Assembly (NCBI GenBank): GCA_910583785.1
Contig: CAJTZK010000003.1
Span: forward strand, 217,705-281,704
Reading direction: 5' to 3'
Origin: an uncultured Oscillibacter sp.
Lineage (GTDB): Bacteria > Bacillota > Clostridia > Oscillospirales > Oscillospiraceae
Length of the DNA: 64,000 bases
The position numbers and the translations under genes are program-made. Shown in pieces: positions 25,688 through 34,557 of the stretch; within the stretch, counting starts at the first letter, position 1; every line of letters starts with the position of its first letter. The notes under the pieces are model-generated. The model ran no database searches. It had not been told where the DNA came from and saw nothing but the letters and a program-made list of their open reading frames with translations.

Positions 25688-26785
25688 ATGAACATTGAAA
25701 CCCTGAAACGGGCCCCCGCGGGCTGCGTGAACACCCCCCTGGAATACATGCCCCGCCTGACCCGGGAACTGGGAGGCGGACGGCTCTATATCAAACGGGA
25801 CGACCTCACGGGCCTGGCCCTGGGCGGGAACAAGGCCCGGAAGCTGGACTACATTGTCCAGTATGCCCTGGACAACGGCTACACCGCCCTGATGACCTTT
25901 GGCGGCGTGCAGACCAACCATGGGCGGCTTACCGCCGCCGCCGCGATCCGCTATGGGCTCAAGCCCATCCTGGTTCTGAAAGGGGCGCGCCCGGACTACC
26001 TGTCCGGGAATCTGCTGCTGGACAGGCTGATGGGCTGCGACCTCCGCTTTGTGGACGACACCGCCGTGGAGTCCCTGCCGGAGGCGGAGCGGGAGGAGGC
26101 CAAGCGGCGCTTCCTGGAGGAGTGCGCCGGGAAAATTATCGCGGAATATGAGGCCAGGGGGGAGAAGGTCCTCTCCGTCCCCGTGGGCGGGCAGACCGTC
26201 TATGGTTCCGCTGGTTACATCCAGGCCGTCCCGGAGCTCATGGCCCAGCTGGAGGCCCAGGACGTCCGCCCCAGGTACCTGGTGGTGGGCTACGGTTCCA
26301 CGGGCACCTTCGCCGGGCTCTGGGCCGGGGCAAAGTACTACCACGCCCCCTTTGAGGTGGTGGGCATTCCCATTGAGCCGGACTACCGCCCCCGGGAGGA
26401 GACGGCGGCGTTTATCAACCAGCTCAGCGGGACCTTCGGGCTGGGCTTCACCTGCCGGGCGGAGGACCTGCGCCTGGAAACTGGCCCGGCGGAAGCCCCA
26501 TACGGCGGCACGGGCTACAACCAGCCGGACCCCGTCACCCAGGAGCACATTGCCCTCCTGGCCCGGACGGAGGCAGTGTTCCTGGACCCCTGCTATACCG
26601 GGAAGGCCTTCTACGGCTTTACGGACCTGGTCCGCCGGGGCGTCCTGGAGGGGGACGCGGTGTTCCTCCACACTGGCGGCGCGCCGGGACTCTGGACCAA
26701 GGAGCACCTGGACGCCATGCAGGCCCTCCTTTGGTCCGGCGGGGCGGAGGACCGGGCTTGCGTCATGAAGCTGGGGGTTCCCTGA
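25688..26785 (+). CDS. dcyD: D-cysteine desulfhydrase / ACC deaminase family
   Basis: A 365-residue fold-type II PLP enzyme. GGNKARKLDYIV (~49-60) holds the PLP Lys, TFGGVQTNHGRLTAAAA (~74-90) the substrate carboxylate loop, and GYGSTGTFAGL (~202-212) the phosphate-binding loop. The family includes D-cysteine desulfhydrase (D-Cys to pyruvate, H2S, ammonia) and ACC deaminase; QTNH with the sulfur context favours the former. The ATG at 25688 is needed to keep the conserved TPLEYMPRL start region, although the promoter leaves almost no leader. It lies between patB-nhaC and the sigma-54 activator, forming a sulfur amino-acid cluster. Confidence 0.85.
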   Translation: MNIETLKRAPAGCVNTPLEYMPRLTRELGGGRLYIKRDDLTGLALGGNKARKLDYIVQYALDNGYTALMTFGGVQTNHGRLTAAAAIRYGLKPILVLKGARPDYLSGNLLLDRLMGCDLRFVDDTAVESLPEAEREEAKRRFLEECAGKIIAEYEARGEKVLSVPVGGQTVYGSAGYIQAVPELMAQLEAQDVRPRYLVVGYGSTGTFAGLWAGAKYYHAPFEVVGIPIEPDYRPREETAAFINQLSGTFGLGFTCRAEDLRLETGPAEAPYGGTGYNQPDPVTQEHIALLARTEAVFLDPCYTGKAFYGFTDLVRRGVLEGDAVFLHTGGAPGLWTKEHLDAMQALLWSGGAEDRACVMKLGVP

Positions 26786-26808
26786 GCCCTCCAGCTTCCG
26801 GCAAAGCG

Positions 26809-26834
26809 AAGAGGCCGCCCCGGCGGCCTCTTTT
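26809..26834 (+). terminator. Terminator between D-Cys desulfhydrase gene and sigma-54 activator gene
   Basis: AAGAGGCCGCC with GGCGGCCTCTT, then TTCTCC. It separates the activator gene from its upstream neighbour. Confidence 0.85.
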
Positions 26835-26868
26835 CTCCATATTCCCGCGGAAGCGAAGGAGGCAGCCT

Positions 26869-28875
26869 ATGAAAAAGACACTGGGAATCCTATCAAAGAG
26901 CCGGGACATGGCCGATTTTTACGCCGGGCTGCTGAGCGGCCTGCTTGGAGGCACGGCGGAAATCTACGCCTCCAGCCTGGAGGATGGGAGCATCCGGAAG
27001 CTCCGGGACTGCGACCTCTATCTGGTCAGCGTCACCAGCTATGACCTGATCTACCACAGCTGGGCCAAGGGCTTCCTCCCTCCGGAGGCCCGGACGGTCC
27101 AGGCCTCCGTCACCTTCAGCATGAAGGCGGTGGAGACCCTCCGGGCCTACCCCGAGGGAACAAAGGCCCTGCTGGTGAACCAGACCCGGCACATGGCCAT
27201 GGAGAGCATCTCCCAGCTCTACCACCTGGGCATCTCCAACATTGAGTTCCTGCCCTGCTACCCCGGCTCGGAGAATCCGCCGGAGGTCCTCACGGTCTTC
27301 ACCCCCGGGGAGGCGGACCTGGCCCCGGCCGGGGCCGCCGTGGTAGACCTGGGGCCCCGCAGCCTCACGGCCAACACGGTGTGCGAGATTGCCCTGCGCC
27401 TGGGGAACCCGGTTTTCCTGGAGAGCCGGGAGTTTGCCGCCTACACCGCCGCCCTGGCGGGGGTGGATTATTCCCTCCAGACCCTGACCTACAACAGCCT
27501 GACTATGGAGAGCAAGCTGGAGCTGATCCTGAATGCCTTGGACGCGGGCATCGTCTGCGTGGACGAGGAGGGCCTTGTCACCCTGGTGAACCGGGCGGCG
27601 GAGGAACAGCTGTGCTCCAGCCGGGAGCGGCTGCTGGGCCGCCCCGCGGCGGAGGCGCTGCCGGAGCTGCCCTTCGCTGATGGGCCCCGGCTGGCCAGCA
27701 TCCTGGGACGGGATTTCAGCGTCACCACCGCCCCGCTGTATATCCGGGAACGCTCCCTGGGGACCTTCGCCGTTCTGCGCCCCTTCCAGGAGGTGGAGGA
27801 ACAGCAGGCGACGCTGCGCCTCCAGAAGACTCCCAAAAGCCACCACGCCAGATACACCTTTCACGACATTGAGGGAACCAGCCCCGCCATCCGCAAGACC
27901 CGGGAGATTGCCCGGCGGGTGGCGGGCAGCAGTGCCTCCATCATGCTGGACGGGGAGAGCGGCACCGGAAAGGAGCTCTTCGCCCAGGCTATCCACAACG
28001 CCTCCCCCAGGCGGGAGCGGCCCTTTATCGCCGTCAACTGCGCGGCGCTGTCGGAGACGCTGCTGGAGAGCGAGCTCTTTGGCTATGAGGACGGGGCCTT
28101 CACCGGGGCCCGGAAGGGCGGCCGGGCGGGCCTCTTCGAGTGCGCCCACCAGGGGACGCTGTTCCTGGATGAGATCGAGACCGTCAGCCCCGCCTTCCAG
28201 GCCAAGCTCCTCCGGGTGCTCCAGGAGCAGGAGGTGGTCCGAATCGGTTCCGTGAATCCCATTCCCGTGGACGTCCGGGTGCTCTCCGCCACCAATGAGG
28301 ACCTCTCCGGCCGGGTCCGGCAGGGCAGTTTCCGCCGGGACCTCTACTATCGGCTGAACGTCATTCCCATCCACATTCCCGCCCTGCGGGAGCGGCGGGA
28401 GGACATTCTGCTTCTGGCGGACTCTTTCCGCCGCCAGTTCCGGGCCTCCTTCACCCTGAGCGGGCCCGTCCAGGAGGCGCTGCTCCGCCACCGGTGGACC
28501 GGGAATATCCGGGAGCTGCGCAACTGCATGGAGTATCTCCACCACATGGGACTGAAGGAGGTGTCGCTGGAGGACCTGCCGGAGCAGTTCCTGGACGGCG
28601 CGTCCGCCGGGCGGAAGCGGGAGGCTGGCCTCTCCGGCGGGGAATGGGCCGTCTGGCAGGCGTTGGGGGACTTGTATCCCCAGAACCGGGGCATTGGCCG
28701 CCAGGGGCTGGTCCGGACCTGTGGGAGCCTGGGCGTCTGCCTCTCGGAGCACGAGGTCCGGGCGCTGCTGCGCCGCTTCCAGGAGGCGGGCTGGCTGGCG
28801 GTCGGGCAGGGGAGGGGCGGGACCCGCCTGACCGAGGCGGGCTACGCCCGCTATCTAGAGCTGCGGGACCGCTGA
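26869..28875 (+). CDS. Sigma-54-dependent transcriptional activator with PAS and PrpR-N-like sensor
   Basis: A 668-residue bacterial enhancer-binding protein. Residues ~1-190 form a periplasmic-binding-like sensor reminiscent of the PrpR N-terminal domain. A PAS-like segment (~215-315, LILNALDAGIVCVDEEGLVTLVNRAAEE) follows. The AAA+ domain (~330-570) has Walker A GESGTGKE, the sigma-54-contact loop GAFTGA and Walker B GTLFLDEIE. The C-terminus is not a Fis-type helix-turn-helix but a winged-helix-like ~85 residues. The GAFTGA loop makes sigma-54 dependence near certain. The best visible target is the -24/-12 promoter before patB. The ATG at 26869 follows AAGGAGG. Confidence 0.93.
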   Translation: MKKTLGILSKSRDMADFYAGLLSGLLGGTAEIYASSLEDGSIRKLRDCDLYLVSVTSYDLIYHSWAKGFLPPEARTVQASVTFSMKAVETLRAYPEGTKALLVNQTRHMAMESISQLYHLGISNIEFLPCYPGSENPPEVLTVFTPGEADLAPAGAAVVDLGPRSLTANTVCEIALRLGNPVFLESREFAAYTAALAGVDYSLQTLTYNSLTMESKLELILNALDAGIVCVDEEGLVTLVNRAAEEQLCSSRERLLGRPAAEALPELPFADGPRLASILGRDFSVTTAPLYIRERSLGTFAVLRPFQEVEEQQATLRLQKTPKSHHARYTFHDIEGTSPAIRKTREIARRVAGSSASIMLDGESGTGKELFAQAIHNASPRRERPFIAVNCAALSETLLESELFGYEDGAFTGARKGGRAGLFECAHQGTLFLDEIETVSPAFQAKLLRVLQEQEVVRIGSVNPIPVDVRVLSATNEDLSGRVRQGSFRRDLYYRLNVIPIHIPALRERREDILLLADSFRRQFRASFTLSGPVQEALLRHRWTGNIRELRNCMEYLHHMGLKEVSLEDLPEQFLDGASAGRKREAGLSGGEWAVWQALGDLYPQNRGIGRQGLVRTCGSLGVCLSEHEVRALLRRFQEAGWLAVGQGRGGTRLTEAGYARYLELRDR

Positions 28876-28985
28876 GGGCTTTGGATGCCTGGGGAGAATT
28901 TGAACGCGCCGTTTGACCGCCGGGCAGCGGTTCCTCATGTACGGGCTGAAACCGGGGCCCTGGAAAGGATGGCCGGATTCTATTC

Positions 28986-29014
28986 TTGACAGTATGACGT
29001 CTGCGTGCCATAAT
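28986..29014 (+). promoter_or_regulatory. Sigma-A promoter of nifJ
   Basis: TTGACA (28986-28991), 17 bases, CATAAT (29009-29014), ~60 bases before the start. Confidence 0.75.
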
Positions 29015-29076
29015 AGACATATGAATTCTAATGCCCGGAGGCCAGCGGGCCGGGCAGATCAGAGAAGGGGGATCTT

Positions 29077-32000
29077 ATGAAACGCAAGACCATGGACGGC
29101 AACGAGGCCGCCGCTTACGCCAGCTATGCCTTTACCGAGGTCGCGACGATCTATCCCATCACGCCCTCCAGCCCCATGGCGGAGCACGTGGACACCTGGG
29201 CCGCCAATGGGATGAAGAACATCTTCGGGCAGCCCGTGCGCCTGATGGAAATGCAGAGCGAAGCCGGGGCCTGCGGGGCCATGCACGGGTCCCTGGAGGC
29301 CGGGGCCCTTACCACCAGCTATACCGCCAGCCAGGGCCTGATGCTGATGGTGCCGCCCCTGTACCGGATTTCCGGCCAGCTTCTCCCCGGCGTTATCCAC
29401 GTGGCCGCCCGGACCGTGGGCACCAGCGCCTTCTCCATCTTCGGGGACCACTCCGACGTGATGGCCTGCCGCCAGACGGGCTTTGCCCAGCTGGCCTCCT
29501 CCTGTGTCCAGGAGTGCATGGACCTGGCCGCCGTGGCCCACCTCTCCGCCATCCGGAGCCGGGTGCCCTTCATGCACTTCTTCGACGGCTTCCGCACCTC
29601 CCACGAGATTCAGAAGATCGACGTGCTGGACTATGGCGATTTGGCAAAGATGGTGGACCGGGAGGCCCTGGACCGCTTCCGGGCCAACGCCCTGAACAGC
29701 GAGCATCCCTTGATGCGCTCCACGGTCATCAATCCGGACACGGCCTTCCAGCTCCGGGAGGCGGTGAATCCCTACTACGACGCGGTGCCCGGCATGGTAG
29801 AGGACTACCTGGACCAAATGTCCGCCCTGACGGGCCGGGATTACCGGCTCTTCAACTACTACGGCGACCCGGAGGCGGAGCAGGTGGTGGTGGCCATGGG
29901 CAGCGTCTCCGGCTGCCTCCAGGAGGTGGTCCAATACTTAAACGCCCAGGGCCGCAGAGTCGGCTTCCTCCAGGTCCGGCTGTACCGTCCCTTCAGCGCC
30001 AGGCACTTCCTGGCCGCCCTGCCGGAGAGCTGCGGGCGTCTGGCCGTCCTGGACCGGACCAAGGAGCCCGGCGCGGGGGGCGAGCCCCTTTATAAGGACG
30101 TGTGTTCCGTCCTCCAGCAGGGAAACCGACGGGTCCAGGTGCTGGGAGGGCGGTACGGCCTTTCCAGCAAGGATACCACCCCCGCCCAGATGATCGCCGT
30201 CTACGACAACATGGCGGGAGAGCAAAAGGACCACTTCACCGTGGGCATCACCGACGACGTGACCCTCCACTCCCTGCCCGTGGGGGAGAACGTGGTCACC
30301 GCCGATAAGCGGACCATCAGCTGCAAGTTCTGGGGCCTGGGGTCCGACGGCACCGTGGGAGCTAACAAAAACTCCATCAAGATCATCGGGGACAACACGG
30401 ACCAGTACGTCCAGGCCTACTTTGAGTACGACACGAAAAAATCCGGCGGCGTGACGAAAAGCCACCTCCGCTTCGGCCACACCCCCATTCTCTCTACCTA
30501 CTACGTCACCATGGCGGACTTCATCGCCTGCCACAACCAGAGCTACATCGACAAATACGACATCGTAAACGAGCTGAAAGAGGGGGGGACCTTCCTCCTC
30601 AACTGCAACTGGTCTGGCGCGGACCTGGAAGACCGCCTTCCCAATAAAGTCAAGCGCCTTTTGGCGGAGCGGAAGGCAAAATTCTACACCATCGACGCGG
30701 GCGCCGCCGCCCAGGCCATCGGCCTGGGGAACCGGACCAACAGCGTCCTCCAGGCCGCCTTCTTCAAGCTCTCCGGCGTGCTGCCAGTGGACCAGGCGGT
30801 GGACTACATGAAGGCCGCCATCCAGAAAACCTATGGCCACAAGGGCGGCAAAGTGGTCAGCATGAACTGCGCCGCCGTGGACGCGGGGCTGGCAGGCCTC
30901 CACGAAATCCCTGTTCCCTCCGCCTGGGCCAGCCTCGTGGACGAACCGGAGGCCGGGGACACCGGCTCCCCCTGGTATGTCCGCACGGTCATGCGGGCCG
31001 TCAACGCCCAGAAGGGCGACAGCCTCCCCGTCAGCGCCTTCCGGGACGCGGCGGACGGCAGCGTCCCCATGTCCACGTCCAAGTATGAGAAGCGGGGCTT
31101 TGCCTCCCATGTGGCAAGCTGGCTCCCCGAAAACTGCATCGGCTGCAACCTGTGCTCCCTCATGTGCCCCCACGCCGCCATCCGGCCCTTCCTGTTAAAT
31201 GAGGAGGAGGTTCAAAAGGCTCCGGAGGGCTATGTGACGAAGGAGGCCAGGGGCAAGGGCTTCGGGGGACTGCGCTTCCGCATCCAGGTGGACCCCCTGG
31301 ACTGCACCGGGTGCGGCACCTGCGCCGCCGCCTGCATCGCGAAGGAAAAGGCCATCGTCATGGAGCCCATCGAGAGCCAGATGCCCCAGCAGCTGGGCTG
31401 GGACTACAGCCTCTCCCTCTCTCCCAAGGAAAATCCCATGAACAAGTTCACCGTCAAGGGAAGCCAGTACGAGCAGCCCCTGCTGGAGTTCTCCGGGGCC
31501 TGCGCGGGCTGCGGCGAGACGCCCTACATGAAGCTCCTCACCCAGCTCTTCGGCGAGCGCATGGTGGTGGCCAACGCCACGGGCTGCACCCAGGCCTGGG
31601 GCTTCAGCGTTCCCAGCTATCCCTATACCACCAAGCCCAACGGACGGGGCCCGGCCCTCTCCAACTCCCTCTTTGAGAACAACGCCGAGTACTCCCTGGG
31701 CATGGTCCTCAGCGTCCGGCAGCAGCGGCTCCACCTCCGGGGGGAGGTCCAGGAGCTCCTGGAGGAAACCCAGGACGGGGCCCTGAAAGCCGCCCTGGCC
31801 GCGTGGCTGGAGGGCTTCGAGGACAAAGAGCGGACCATCGCCCTCAGCGACGCGGTGATGGACGCCCTGCAAAACACCACCGAGACCGGGGAACGCGTCG
31901 ATGCCGTCCGCAAGGCCCAGGACCAGCTGGTCAAAAAGAGCATGTGGATGTACGGCGGCGACGGCTGGGCCTATGATATCGGCTACGGCGGCTTGGACCA

Positions 32001-32643
32001 CGTGCTGGCCTCCGGGGAGGATGTGAACATCCTGGTGGTGGACACGGAGGTCTACTCCAATACTGGGGGCCAGTCCTCCAAGGCCACGCCCTTCGGCGCG
32101 GTGGCCCAGTTCGCCGCTGCGGGCAAGCGGACGGAGAAAAAAGACCTGGGCATGCTGGCCACCCAGTACCAGAATGTCTACGTGGCGTCCGTCGCCCTGG
32201 GGGCGGACCCTGCCCAGTACATCAAGGCCCTCCGGGAGGCGGAGGCCCACGACGGGCCCTCCCTTATCGTGGCCTACGCCCCCTGCATCAACCACGGCAT
32301 TGTCAAGGGCATGGCTTGGGCCCAGGAGGAGGCCAGGCTGGCCGTCCGCAGCGGCTACTGGGTCCTCTACCGCTACGACCCCAAGCGGAAGCTGGAGGGC
32401 AAGAACCCCTTCATGCTGGACTTCCAGGAGCCCCGGTACGACCTCCGGGAGTTCTTCATGGGCGAGGTCCGGTTCAACTCCCTCCAGCGGACCTTCCCCG
32501 AGGCGGCGGAGGCCCTGCTGGTGGAGGCCCGGAACCAGTGCCGGAACCGCTGGGCCCGGTACACCCACCTGGCGTCCCAGGACTATTCCCGCCTGCTGGA
32601 CGTGCTGGAGGACTATCCCATCCACGCCCAGGAAAAGGAATAA
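29077..32643 (+). CDS. nifJ: Pyruvate:ferredoxin (flavodoxin) oxidoreductase
   Basis: A single-chain 1188-residue enzyme that oxidises pyruvate with CoA to acetyl-CoA, CO2 and reduced ferredoxin, the central step in clostridial fermentation. Order: N-terminal domain with AFTEVATIYPITPSSPMAE, the GxKxxxxxxxG-type domain II, the gamma domain starting FWGLGSDGTVGANKNSI (~430), two ferredoxin-like 4Fe-4S motifs (CIGCNLCSLMCPHA ~688-701 and CTGCGTCAAACIAKEKA ~743-759), and the TPP domain with CAGCGETPY (~809-817), TGCTQAWG and DGWAYDIGYGGLDHVL. Length is normal and all cluster cysteines are present. AGAAGGGGG precedes the ATG. Confidence 0.97.
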   Translation: MKRKTMDGNEAAAYASYAFTEVATIYPITPSSPMAEHVDTWAANGMKNIFGQPVRLMEMQSEAGACGAMHGSLEAGALTTSYTASQGLMLMVPPLYRISGQLLPGVIHVAARTVGTSAFSIFGDHSDVMACRQTGFAQLASSCVQECMDLAAVAHLSAIRSRVPFMHFFDGFRTSHEIQKIDVLDYGDLAKMVDREALDRFRANALNSEHPLMRSTVINPDTAFQLREAVNPYYDAVPGMVEDYLDQMSALTGRDYRLFNYYGDPEAEQVVVAMGSVSGCLQEVVQYLNAQGRRVGFLQVRLYRPFSARHFLAALPESCGRLAVLDRTKEPGAGGEPLYKDVCSVLQQGNRRVQVLGGRYGLSSKDTTPAQMIAVYDNMAGEQKDHFTVGITDDVTLHSLPVGENVVTADKRTISCKFWGLGSDGTVGANKNSIKIIGDNTDQYVQAYFEYDTKKSGGVTKSHLRFGHTPILSTYYVTMADFIACHNQSYIDKYDIVNELKEGGTFLLNCNWSGADLEDRLPNKVKRLLAERKAKFYTIDAGAAAQAIGLGNRTNSVLQAAFFKLSGVLPVDQAVDYMKAAIQKTYGHKGGKVVSMNCAAVDAGLAGLHEIPVPSAWASLVDEPEAGDTGSPWYVRTVMRAVNAQKGDSLPVSAFRDAADGSVPMSTSKYEKRGFASHVASWLPENCIGCNLCSLMCPHAAIRPFLLNEEEVQKAPEGYVTKEARGKGFGGLRFRIQVDPLDCTGCGTCAAACIAKEKAIVMEPIESQMPQQLGWDYSLSLSPKENPMNKFTVKGSQYEQPLLEFSGACAGCGETPYMKLLTQLFGERMVVANATGCTQAWGFSVPSYPYTTKPNGRGPALSNSLFENNAEYSLGMVLSVRQQRLHLRGEVQELLEETQDGALKAALAAWLEGFEDKERTIALSDAVMDALQNTTETGERVDAVRKAQDQLVKKSMWMYGGDGWAYDIGYGGLDHVLASGEDVNILVVDTEVYSNTGGQSSKATPFGAVAQFAAAGKRTEKKDLGMLATQYQNVYVASVALGADPAQYIKALREAEAHDGPSLIVAYAPCINHGIVKGMAWAQEEARLAVRSGYWVLYRYDPKRKLEGKNPFMLDFQEPRYDLREFFMGEVRFNSLQRTFPEAAEALLVEARNQCRNRWARYTHLASQDYSRLLDVLEDYPIHAQEKE

Positions 32644-32679
32644 GCGCCGTCCTCCCGGCTGCGCCTCCCCGGGCCCTTG

Positions 32680-33053
32680 GCGGCAACTTCCACGAGGAGG
32701 CCAGCCAGCTGGAGTTCCGGGACCAGGAGGAGATTCTCCACACCTTCTGTTTCCCCTCCGTCTTTGGCAAATACGCCCTGGCCACGATTGAAAATACTGG
32801 CACGGTGGAATCCGGAGTCCACCTCAGCCGCCTGAATACCGAGGGCGCGGACAGGAGGGTTTCACCGACATCTGCCTCCCGGCAGGCGGCAAAATCACCC
32901 GGGTTTTCCGCATCGGCGGGAGCAAGCCCCTGGAGAACCAGTTGCAGCTTAAAGCCGCCCCTCTCGGAGAAGGAGGCGTCAGTCTCAAGCTCACCAACGG
33001 GCAGTACCGCAGCGGCACCGAAAGCCCGGGAAAATTCCCCACGCAAAGTATAA
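32680..33053 (+). pseudogene. Decayed gene fragment downstream of nifJ
   Basis: Two coding-like stretches in different frames read through one another. The first (~32680-32850) gives GGNFHEEASQLEFRDQEEIL and continues to VHLSRLNTEGAD. The second (~32856-33040, shifted) gives EGFTDICLPAGGKITRVFRI then KPLENQLQLKAAPLGEGGVS. There is no start codon or ribosome site, and the break near 32850 looks like a frameshift. I do not recognise the family. A chance reading of GC-rich DNA is possible. Confidence 0.35.
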
Positions 33054-33090
33054 TTTTTCCAGCCGAACCTAAAGGTACCACCTTTTTCTC

Positions 33091-33132
33091 TTGCCTTTTT
33101 CTGGCGGTTATTGTATAATATTGTTACAATAA
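33091..33132 (+). promoter_or_regulatory. Promoter and inverted-repeat operator of LytTR regulator gene
   Basis: TTGCCT (33091-33096), 17 bases, TATAAT (33114-33119). The perfect inverted repeat ATTGT-T-ACAAT (33120-33130) starts right after the -10, and a wider pair TTATTGT/ACAATAA (33108-33114, 33126-33132) encloses it, so a repressor here would block transcription. Confidence 0.6.
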
Positions 33133-33153
33133 TCACAAAGGGGAGGGGATTCC

Positions 33154-33948
33154 ATGAGTGCCCGACTGGAGGATACCGTAGCCCTGACCCGGGAGATCAC
33201 CCACGGTTACTACGCCGGGAATTTAGGGCCCTATTTGTCCCGCCTCTGCTCGAAAAGCGTGTGGCTGGGCACCGGGGGGCGGGTGCTGATTGGGGGCGAC
33301 ACCATCCGTTCCCGGCTGGAGGCCGGCGTGGAGCGGAGGACGAAGACCTATCAGATTTTCCAGGAGGAGTACACGCCTCTGTCGCTCACCCCCCGCTGCC
33401 AGGCGGTGATGGGCGAGGTGCGGGCCTGTGTTCCGGATCATCCGGAGGAAGATACCGTTACCGCCTCGTATACCTTCCTGTACCAGCTCATTGGCACGGA
33501 GACCAAGCTGGTGCTGCTCCACGCCAACTATGAATTCTTACACCCCTTTGCCCTGGAGGAGGGCGGGCCCAAGCTGGAGATGTCCGCCTACCAGTTCGTC
33601 CGGGATGTTTTAATGGAGGTCCCGCCCAAGAAGCGGCTGGCTATCCCCTGTGGAAGCACAACGCTGTTCGTCCAGCCGGATATGATTTTCTACATCCAGA
33701 GCCGGAACCGGAAAGCGGAGCTCCACTGTGCGGACAAGGTTATCCAGAGCGACTTGAGCATCAGCGAGGTCAACGCCATGGTGCCGGAGACCTTCTGCTC
33801 CATTCACCGCTGTTACACAGTGAACAGCCGCTACGTCATGTCCGTCCGGCGCTACGAGGCAACCCTCATCACCGGGGAGGCCCTGCCCATCCCCTTCCAC
33901 AACTACATGCAGGTGAAGGCGGAGCTGGAGCGGAAAATTACCGGATAA
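33154..33948 (+). CDS. LytTR DNA-binding regulator with NTF2/SnoaL-like N-terminal domain
   Basis: A 264-residue cytoplasmic regulator. Residues ~1-145 look like an NTF2/SnoaL-type cone (helix pair TREITHGYYAGNLGPYLSRL, then beta-strands) that could bind a small ligand or dimerise. Residues ~160-262 are a LytTR DNA-binding domain: IPCGSTTLFVQPDMIFYIQSRN, the core FCSIHRCYTVNSRYVMSVRRY and the end LPIPFHNYMQVKAELER. It lacks a receiver domain, so it is not a classical response regulator. No obvious target is adjacent; the operator-like repeats over its own promoter suggest autoregulation. GGGGAGGGG precedes the ATG. Confidence 0.85.
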   Translation: MSARLEDTVALTREITHGYYAGNLGPYLSRLCSKSVWLGTGGRVLIGGDTIRSRLEAGVERRTKTYQIFQEEYTPLSLTPRCQAVMGEVRACVPDHPEEDTVTASYTFLYQLIGTETKLVLLHANYEFLHPFALEEGGPKLEMSAYQFVRDVLMEVPPKKRLAIPCGSTTLFVQPDMIFYIQSRNRKAELHCADKVIQSDLSISEVNAMVPETFCSIHRCYTVNSRYVMSVRRYEATLITGEALPIPFHNYMQVKAELERKITG

Positions 33949-33952
33949 GCCA

Positions 33953-33992
33953 AACCCGCCGGGAGGCAATGCCCTCCCGGCGGGTTGATTTC
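33953..33992 (+). terminator. Terminator after LytTR gene
   Basis: AACCCGCCGGGAGG pairs with CCTCCCGGCGGGTT across a six-base loop, followed by a weak T stretch (GATTTCT). Confidence 0.8.
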
Positions 33993-34105
33993 TGCGGGTT
34001 TGCAGGGTCCCGGATACGGGGCCCATGCGCCCGCATGAACCCGCGCAAAAGGGTGGGAAGAGGGCGGCCGCACAGGCCCGCCTCTATTTTTTTTGCCCCG
34101 CCCCC

Positions 34106-34158
34106 TTGACTTTTAGCCTACAGAGTGTTATCTTAAATTTAGCCGACAACTTGTAGGC
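34106..34158 (+). promoter_or_regulatory. blaI-blaR1 promoter with two BlaI-type operators
   Basis: TTGACT (34106-34111), 17 bases, TATCTT (34129-34134). Operator 1, GCCTACAGAGTGTTATC (34116-34132), lies between the boxes. Operator 2, GCCGACAACTTGTAGGC (34142-34158), follows the -10; it is an 8-bp inverted repeat with one mismatch. TACA/TGTA halves are typical for BlaI/MecI. Confidence 0.75.
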
Positions 34159-34173
34159 AAAGGAGGATGCCTT

Positions 34174-34557
34174 ATGGGAACGCCGCAGATTTCCGATTCG
34201 GAGCTGGAGTTGATGAAAATCATCTGGTCCGCCGGGGGAACCGTCCTGTACGCCCAGATCATGGAGGCCCTAGGGAAGGCGGGCCGGAGCTGGCAGAAGA
34301 ACACCGTCATCACCCTGCTGTCCCGCCTGGCGGACAAGGGGTTTCTCACGGTCCGCAAGCTGGGGCGGCGGAACGAGTACGCTGCCGCCGTGTCCGAGGC
34401 GGAGTACCAGGCCGTCCAGACCCAGGCGCTGGTGAACAAGCTCTACGCCGGAAGCGCCAAGGGCCTGGTAGCCGCCCTGATCCGGCAGGAGGCCATCTCC
34501 CCCGGGGACTACGAGGAGCTGAGACGCTTCTGGGAGAAGGGGGGCGGGGAAGCATGA
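34174..34557 (+). CDS. blaI: BlaI/MecI-type transcriptional repressor
   Basis: A 127-residue winged-helix repressor. PQISDSELELMKIIW (~4-18) and the recognition region SWQKNTVITLLSRLADKGFLTVRKLGRRNEY (~39-69) are classic for the family. Dimers bind TACA-N-TGTA operators and are cleaved after signalling by the BlaR1 partner. The four-base ATGA overlap with blaR1 shows coupling. The operators described upstream indicate autorepression. No beta-lactamase gene is nearby, so the regulon may be envelope stress rather than resistance. Confidence 0.94.
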   Translation: MGTPQISDSELELMKIIWSAGGTVLYAQIMEALGKAGRSWQKNTVITLLSRLADKGFLTVRKLGRRNEYAAAVSEAEYQAVQTQALVNKLYAGSAKGLVAALIRQEAISPGDYEELRRFWEKGGGEA

